Source of the DNA: Prochlorococcus sp. AG-676-L21
Lineage (GTDB): Bacteria > Cyanobacteriota > Cyanobacteriia > PCC-6307 > Cyanobiaceae
Reading direction: 5' to 3'
Assembly: GCA_003210915.1 (NCBI GenBank)
Contig: QCUA01000004.1
Span: forward strand, 1 to 61,839
DNA length: 61,839 bases
Both the position numbers and the translations under genes were made by a program. The notes under the pieces are model-generated. The model worked only from the letters and a program-made list of their open reading frames with translations, was not told the DNA's origin and did no database searches. This document shows, one piece after another, positions 57,054 through 61,839 of this stretch. How positions within the stretch are numbered: position 1 is the first letter of the stretch; the number at the start of each line of letters is the position of its first letter.

Positions 57054-58325
57054 ATGAATATTCTTCAAAATCTTAAAGAAAGTGATCCAATCATATCTAA
57101 CTTAATTAATTCCGAAAAAAATAGACAAGAAACTCATCTTGAATTGATCGCTAGTGAGAATTTTGCATCAATGGCTGTAATGCAGGCTCAGGGTTCAGTT
57201 TTAACAAATAAATACGCTGAAGGTCTTCCACAAAAAAGATATTACGGTGGTTGTGAATTTGTAGATGAGATAGAGGAACTAGCAATCGAAAGAGCAAAAC
57301 AACTTTTTGATGCAGACTGGGCGAATGTTCAACCCCATAGTGGAGCTCAAGCAAATGCAGCTGTTTTTCTAAGTTTACTTAAACCTGGCGACACAATATT
57401 AGGAATGGATCTATCGCATGGAGGGCATTTAACCCACGGATCCCCAGTCAATATGAGCGGAAAGTGGTTCAATGCCGTTCACTATGGAGTTGATAAAGAA
57501 ACTAATAAATTAAACTTTAATGAAATTAGAGATATTGCATTATCTACAAAACCAAAACTAATTATTTGTGGATATTCTGCTTATCCAAGAAAAATTGATT
57601 TTGAGTCGTTCAGAAGAATCGCTGATGAAGTTGGAGCTTTTTTAATGGCTGATATTGCTCACATAGCAGGACTAGTAGCAACCAAACTTCACCCTAATCC
57701 AATTCCGTATTGTGATGTGGTAACTACGACAACACATAAGACCTTGAGAGGTCCAAGAGGAGGATTGATTTTATGTAAAGATAAGGAATTTGGAAAGAAA
57801 TTTGATAAATCTGTGTTCCCTGGAACTCAGGGTGGTCCTTTAGAACATATTATCGCAGCTAAAGCTGTTGCCTTTGGTGAAGCTTTACAGCCCAACTTTA
57901 TTAGTTACTCAAAAAAGGTTATCAATAATGCAAAAGTTCTGTCTTCAACATTAATTAAAAGGGGAATAGATATTGTTAGTGGAGGTACTGATAATCATAT
58001 TGTTTTGCTTGACTTAAGAAGTATTAATATGACTGGTAAAGTTGCTGACTTACTTGTAAGTGAAGTTAACATAACAGCAAATAAAAATACTGTCCCATTT
58101 GATCCTGAATCACCTTTTGTTACAAGTGGGTTGAGATTGGGAACTGCAGCTTTAACTACTAGAGGTTTTAATGATGATGCTTTTGTTGAAGTTGGTGAAA
58201 TTATTGCTGATAGATTACTCAATCCAGATGATTTATTAATAGAAAAAAAATGCAAGGAAAGGGTATTAACTTTATGTAATCGTTTTCCTCTTTATGAATT
58301 CAAACTTGAAGCATCAATTAAATGA
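57054..58325 (+). CDS. glyA: Serine hydroxymethyltransferase
   Basis: 423 residues. [10 protein letters not shown] at the start, the PLP lysine in [15 protein letters not shown], and the late [18 protein letters not shown] are the family marks. It converts serine and tetrahydrofolate to glycine and methylene-THF. The gene overlaps cinA by 32 bp. The 78-bp gap after tRNA-Arg is too short for a glycine riboswitch. Confidence 0.97.
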   Translation: MNILQNLKESDPIISNLINSEKNRQETHLELIASENFASMAVMQAQGSVLTNKYAEGLPQKRYYGGCEFVDEIEELAIERAKQLFDADWANVQPHSGAQANAAVFLSLLKPGDTILGMDLSHGGHLTHGSPVNMSGKWFNAVHYGVDKETNKLNFNEIRDIALSTKPKLIICGYSAYPRKIDFESFRRIADEVGAFLMADIAHIAGLVATKLHPNPIPYCDVVTTTTHKTLRGPRGGLILCKDKEFGKKFDKSVFPGTQGGPLEHIIAAKAVAFGEALQPNFISYSKKVINNAKVLSSTLIKRGIDIVSGGTDNHIVLLDLRSINMTGKVADLLVSEVNITANKNTVPFDPESPFVTSGLRLGTAALTTRGFNDDAFVEVGEIIADRLLNPDDLLIEKKCKERVLTLCNRFPLYEFKLEASIK

Positions 58326-59595
58326 TCCTAACTGTAAAGGGGTTGAAATTCTCTCTATAGGAACTGAGTTACTTTTAGGAAATATAGTAAATACTAACGC
58401 TCAATGGATTTCTGAGGAGTTATCAACTTTAGGACTTAACCATTTTAGACAGTCAACTATTGGAGATAATTCTGAAAGGATTACTAAGCTAATTAAAGAA
58501 ATATCTTCAAGAAGTAATTTATTAATTACTACAGGTGGTCTTGGCCCTACTCCAGATGACTTAACTACTGAGGCAATAGCTAAATCTTTTAATGCAACTC
58601 TTTCTGAAAGAGAATATTTATGGGATCAAATAAAAAAAAAGCTTTCAATTTCAGGTTCAACTTTCAACAGATCTAGTTTAAGAAAACAATGTTTTTTTCC
58701 AAAAGATGCTCAAATAATGAATAATCCTAGAGGCACTGCTCCTGGCATGATATGGAAACCAATTGAGGGATTTACCATCCTAACTTTTCCAGGAGTGCCA
58801 AGTGAAATGAAAGAAATGTGGAAAGAAACTGCAGTTAATTATATTAAAAATAATTTTTCAGATGGTTATATATTTTTCTCAAATACTCTTAAATTTTCAG
58901 GAATAGGAGAATCTTCTATATCAGAAAAGATAGATAACCTTTTAAAACTAAAAAATCCTACTGTCGCACCATATGCGAATTTAGGAGAGGTGAAACTTAG
59001 AATAACAGCAAGGGCTAAAAATGAATTAGAAGCAAGAAAAATAATTAATCCAGTAAGAGAAAGTTTAAAAAAAGAGTTTTCGAAATTTATTTTTGGTGAA
59101 AATAATGATAGTTTAACAAGCGTATTAATTAAGGAATTAATAAAAAGAAAAGAATCTCTTGTTTTTGCAGAATCCTGTTCGGGAGGTCTGCTCTCTTCTT
59201 CTATCACCGCAATCCCAGGCTCATCGCAAGTATTTAAAGGCAGTATTATTTCGTACAGTAATGAACTTAAACAATCATTATTAAATATCCCAGAAGATTT
59301 GATAAAAAAATTTGGTGCTGTTTCTGAAGAGGTTGCTAAAGCTATGGCAATTAATGCAAAAGAAAAACTTAATTCTGATTGGTCTATAGCAATTAGTGGG
59401 ATTGCGGGTCCAAGTGGAGGAAATAAAGAGAAGCCTATTGGATTGGTTTATATCTCAATTGCAGGACCAAATAATCACATCACCAATATTAAAAAAATAT
59501 TTAGCTCAAATAGAAATAGAATTGAAATTCAAAGACTAAGTGTAAATGTCTGTTTAAACAGCCTTAGATTAATCTTATTATCTAAAAGTAAGTAA
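58294..59595 (+). CDS. cinA: CinA-like competence/damage-inducible protein
   Basis: 433 residues, two domains. The N-terminal MoCF-like domain has [36 protein letters not shown] and [12 protein letters not shown]. The C-terminal CinA/PncC (NMN deamidase) domain has [26 protein letters not shown] and [10 protein letters not shown]. It is involved in NAD salvage or clean-up. The start at 58294 lies inside glyA. Confidence 0.93.
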   Translation: MNSNLKHQLNDPNCKGVEILSIGTELLLGNIVNTNAQWISEELSTLGLNHFRQSTIGDNSERITKLIKEISSRSNLLITTGGLGPTPDDLTTEAIAKSFNATLSEREYLWDQIKKKLSISGSTFNRSSLRKQCFFPKDAQIMNNPRGTAPGMIWKPIEGFTILTFPGVPSEMKEMWKETAVNYIKNNFSDGYIFFSNTLKFSGIGESSISEKIDNLLKLKNPTVAPYANLGEVKLRITARAKNELEARKIINPVRESLKKEFSKFIFGENNDSLTSVLIKELIKRKESLVFAESCSGGLLSSSITAIPGSSQVFKGSIISYSNELKQSLLNIPEDLIKKFGAVSEEVAKAMAINAKEKLNSDWSIAISGIAGPSGGNKEKPIGLVYISIAGPNNHITNIKKIFSSNRNRIEIQRLSVNVCLNSLRLILLSKSK

Positions 59596-59607
59596 TTTTT
59601 TTGTAAA

Positions 59608-61017
59608 TTGAGTAAAGATACCTTATTTGATAAAGTTTGGGATTTACATAAAGTTGCAAATCTTCCTGGTGGCTCGGATCAAATCTTTATCGGCCTTCAC
59701 CTTATTCATGAAGTTACTAGCCCACAAGCATTTGGAGCTTTAAAAGATAAAAATTTAAAGGTAAAATTTCCTCAAAGAACTGTAGCTACGGTTGATCATA
59801 TTGTACCAACAGACAATCAAAGCAGGCCTTTCAAAGATAATCTGGCAGAACAAATGATCGACACTCTAGAAAAGAACTGTATCGACCACAAAATTAAATT
59901 TTTTAATATTGGTAGTGGTAATCAAGGAATTGTTCATGTAGTAGCTCCTGAACTTGGCTTGACCCAACCAGGGATGACTATCGCTTGTGGAGATTCTCAT
60001 ACATCAACTCACGGAGCATTTGGGTCAATTGCTTTTGGTATTGGTACTAGCCAAGTAAGAGATGTACTTGCTAGCCAAACCATAGCTATGAATAAACTCA
60101 AAGTCAGACAAATTTGGTGTGAAAATAAATTAGCAAATGGAATTTATGCTAAAGATTTAGTACTACATATAATTAATCAACTCGGAGTTAAAGCCGGAGT
60201 TGGATATGCCTATGAATTTGCAGGTCCTGCCATAAGTGCTTTATCAATGGAAGAAAGGATGACTATATGCAATATGTCCATTGAAGGCGGGGCAAGATGC
60301 GGTTATATAAATCCTGATGAAAAAACGTTTAGTTATATGAAGGATAAATTATGCTCGCCTCAAAATAAAAATTGGGAAAAGGCCGTTAAATGGTGGAAAT
60401 CATTAAAAAGTACTGATAATTGTATTTATGATGATGTATTTAAGTTAGATGCATCCCAAGTAGAACCCACTATTACATGGGGAATTACACCTGGGCAAAG
60501 TATAGGCATAAATCAAAAAATTCCTTCATTAAACAACATACATCCAAACGACCAATTTATTGCTCGAGAGGCATATGAATATATGGGTTTCAAACCTGGA
60601 CAATCAATTAAAAATACTCCTATTAATGTTTGTTTTATTGGGAGTTGCACAAATGGAAGAATAAGTGATCTAAGAGTTGCCGCTCAAGTATTAGAGCGTC
60701 ATAAAGTAGCGAAAAACATAAAAGCTATTGTAGTTCCAGGCTCAGAGAAGGTTGCGAAAGAAGCAAAAGAGGAAGGTCTTGATAAGATATTCATAAAAGC
60801 AGGTTTCCAGTGGAGAGAGCCTGGTTGTTCAATGTGTTTAGCAATGAATTCAGACAAACTTATCGGAAATCAAGTAAGTGCCAGTTCTAGCAATAGAAAT
60901 TTCAAAGGGAGACAAGGATCTCCAAATGGAAGAACGTTACTAATGAGTCCAGCGATGGTTGCCGCTGCATCAATTACAGGAAAAGTCAGTGATGTAAGAG
61001 ATTTTATTAAAAAATGA
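59608..61017 (+). CDS. leuC: 3-isopropylmalate dehydratase large subunit
   Basis: 469 residues, TTG start. Aconitase-family Fe-S cysteines appear in [13 protein letters not shown] and [10 protein letters not shown]. The substrate-loop [14 protein letters not shown] and [14 protein letters not shown] are typical. With LeuD it isomerises 2- to 3-isopropylmalate in leucine synthesis. Overlaps leuD by 4 bp (ATGA). Confidence 0.97.
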   Translation: MSKDTLFDKVWDLHKVANLPGGSDQIFIGLHLIHEVTSPQAFGALKDKNLKVKFPQRTVATVDHIVPTDNQSRPFKDNLAEQMIDTLEKNCIDHKIKFFNIGSGNQGIVHVVAPELGLTQPGMTIACGDSHTSTHGAFGSIAFGIGTSQVRDVLASQTIAMNKLKVRQIWCENKLANGIYAKDLVLHIINQLGVKAGVGYAYEFAGPAISALSMEERMTICNMSIEGGARCGYINPDEKTFSYMKDKLCSPQNKNWEKAVKWWKSLKSTDNCIYDDVFKLDASQVEPTITWGITPGQSIGINQKIPSLNNIHPNDQFIAREAYEYMGFKPGQSIKNTPINVCFIGSCTNGRISDLRVAAQVLERHKVAKNIKAIVVPGSEKVAKEAKEEGLDKIFIKAGFQWREPGCSMCLAMNSDKLIGNQVSASSSNRNFKGRQGSPNGRTLLMSPAMVAAASITGKVSDVRDFIKK

Positions 61018-61631
61018 GTATCAAATTCAAACCTCCAATAGGAAAATTTTCTCGATTGAATGGAAAATGCATCTCATTAGTTGGAGATGATATTGATACT
61101 GATAGAATAATTCCTGCTCGATTTCTTAAATGCATTGATTTTGATTCATTGGGTAAATCTGTTTTTGATGATGACCGTAGAACTCTTAAAGGAAATCACC
61201 CGTTTGATTTAGAGATTAATAAGGGAGCCTCAATACTTATTGTTAATAGTAATTTTGGATGTGGTTCAAGCAGAGAGCATGCTCCTCAAGCATTAATGAG
61301 ATGGGGAATAAAAGCCATCATTGGAGAAAGTTTTGCAGATATTTTTTACAGTAACTGTATTGCGATTGGAGTTCCATGCTTTACTCTTCCAAAAGAATCA
61401 ATAAAAAAAATCCAGCAATATCTGGATATTAAGAATTTATTCTTAGAGATTGATCTTTTAAAATCCACTGCGAAAGCAGAAGATTTGAAATTTAATCTTG
61501 AAATAAAAGAAACTTCAAAAAAAATGTTTTTATCCGGAGAATGGGATGCCACTTCAAAACTACTTGAGAATATGGATTTGATTGAAAATAAATTGAATGA
61601 TTTACCTTACATAAAATTTAATATTAATTAA
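61014..61631 (+). CDS. leuD: 3-isopropylmalate dehydratase small subunit
   Basis: 205 residues. Signatures: [18 protein letters not shown] and [17 protein letters not shown]. It is the swivel-domain subunit that pairs with LeuC. Coupled to leuC by the ATGA overlap. The C-terminal ~40 residues vary more. It converges with the DUF3769 gene, 5 bp apart. Confidence 0.96.
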   Translation: MSIKFKPPIGKFSRLNGKCISLVGDDIDTDRIIPARFLKCIDFDSLGKSVFDDDRRTLKGNHPFDLEINKGASILIVNSNFGCGSSREHAPQALMRWGIKAIIGESFADIFYSNCIAIGVPCFTLPKESIKKIQQYLDIKNLFLEIDLLKSTAKAEDLKFNLEIKETSKKMFLSGEWDATSKLLENMDLIENKLNDLPYIKFNIN

Positions 61632-61636
61632 TTAAG

Positions 61637-61839
61637 CTATTCAAAACCAAATAAAGTAAAGTTAATTCCTCCTGATTCATTATGAGGTTGATAAAAAATA
61701 CCAATTTCATATGATCGCTTTTTCCAATTTATTGAGATTTGAGAATTTATAAAATCACCATAATCTTTTGAATCAGTATCTAAATTAAGGGTTGCATTAC
61801 TTTTAAGAATTACAGGTCCAACTAATTGTTGATCTAAAG
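61637..61839 (-). CDS. DUF3769-like outer-membrane-type protein, 3' end only
   Basis: The minus-strand frame is open from the window edge to the TAG at 61637-61639 and gives 66 residues. The ending has alternating beta-strand character: LDQQLVGPVILKSNATLNLD, ISINWKKRSYEIGIFYQP, then INFTLFGFE. The final aromatic residue pattern and the 'Y-E-IGIFY-P' form fit the C-terminal barrel of cyanobacterial DUF3769 (LptD-like) proteins. The identification is from memory and the start is outside the window. Confidence 0.65.
   Translation of the reverse strand, partial: LDQQLVGPVILKSNATLNLDTDSKDYGDFINSQISINWKKRSYEIGIFYQPHNESGGINFTLFGFE

Noticed and set aside
1-61839. CRISPR arrays, insertion sequences, prophage or integrase at the tRNA genes
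   Set aside because: No regularly spaced repeats, transposase or integrase genes, and no repeated tRNA 3' ends were found; all four tRNAs are flanked by ordinary core genes.

Overview
The window is AT-rich (roughly a third G+C by eye), gene-dense chromosomal DNA from a marine picocyanobacterium, most likely a high-light-adapted Prochlorococcus. Evidence: photosystem II genes (psbB, psbT, psbM, psbK, psbEFLJ, ycf48, rubA), NDH-1 genes (ndhCKJ), Mg-chelatase chlD, very short intergenic gaps, many overlapping gene ends, and above all a strongly degenerated phycoerythrin beta chain (cpeB) next to a CpeS-type lyase with no alpha subunit, which is a hallmark of high-light Prochlorococcus. No insertion sequence, prophage, integrase, CRISPR array or rRNA operon is visible, so this reads as core genome rather than an accessory island. 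No gap between genes exceeds 300 bases. The largest are 47476-47714 (239 bp), 3502-3725 (224 bp), 12612-12792 (181 bp), 53689-53862 (174 bp) and 10417-10642 (226 bp when the shorter secreted-protein start is used).

Layout. 1-3.5 kb: cell division minD-minE, tRNA-Thr, then a minus-strand run ferredoxin-psbM-prmC-tsaC-small membrane protein. 3.7-9.8 kb: psbB-psbT with a terminator, nrdR, rpsA, metK and a sugar kinase. 9.9-13 kb: tRNA-Phe, a secreted protein, a TVP38-type membrane protein, and the relic phycoerythrin module cpeS/cpeB with two unknown small genes. 13-19.8 kb: UvrD-type helicase, CCA-adding-type nucleotidyltransferase, a dehydrogenase-SelD fusion and mtnP. 19.8-23.8 kb: psbEFLJ-ycf48-rubA facing ndhCKJ. 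23.8-27 kb: YvcK-like protein, then a frameshifted MlaF-like ABC ATPase and an MlaD/MCE protein (lipid transport). 27-37 kb: chlD, folK, NUDIX hydrolase, photolyase, DegT aminotransferase, thiol-disulfide protein, fabI, hisB, carotenoid oxygenase, rdgB. 37-44 kb: phosphohexomutase, TM0106-type nuclease-like protein, ygfZ, pyrE, a CAT-anticodon tRNA, CorC-like protein, Gfo/Idh oxidoreductase. 44-54.6 kb: psbK, tgt, cobS, Hik2-like kinase, DUF3155 protein, esterase, purH, DoxX, ispH, amt, sfsA. 54.7-61.8 kb: murJ, two small genes, tRNA-Arg, glyA, cinA, leuC, leuD and the end of a DUF3769 outer-membrane-type protein.

Functional groups. Photosystem II structure and assembly dominate (CP47, PsbT, PsbM, PsbK, cytochrome b559, Ycf48, RubA). 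Biosynthesis covers chlorophyll, folate, fatty acids, histidine, leucine, purine, pyrimidine, isoprenoid and cobalamin. RNA metabolism includes tsaC, tgt, cca and four tRNAs. The points most worth following up are the A8-tract frameshift in the ABC ATPase, the relic cpeS/cpeB pair, a terminator-like hairpin between the promoter region and start codon of amt, the SelD fusion, and a TM0106-family protein whose nuclease core may have changed. I saw no clearly undescribed multi-gene system.
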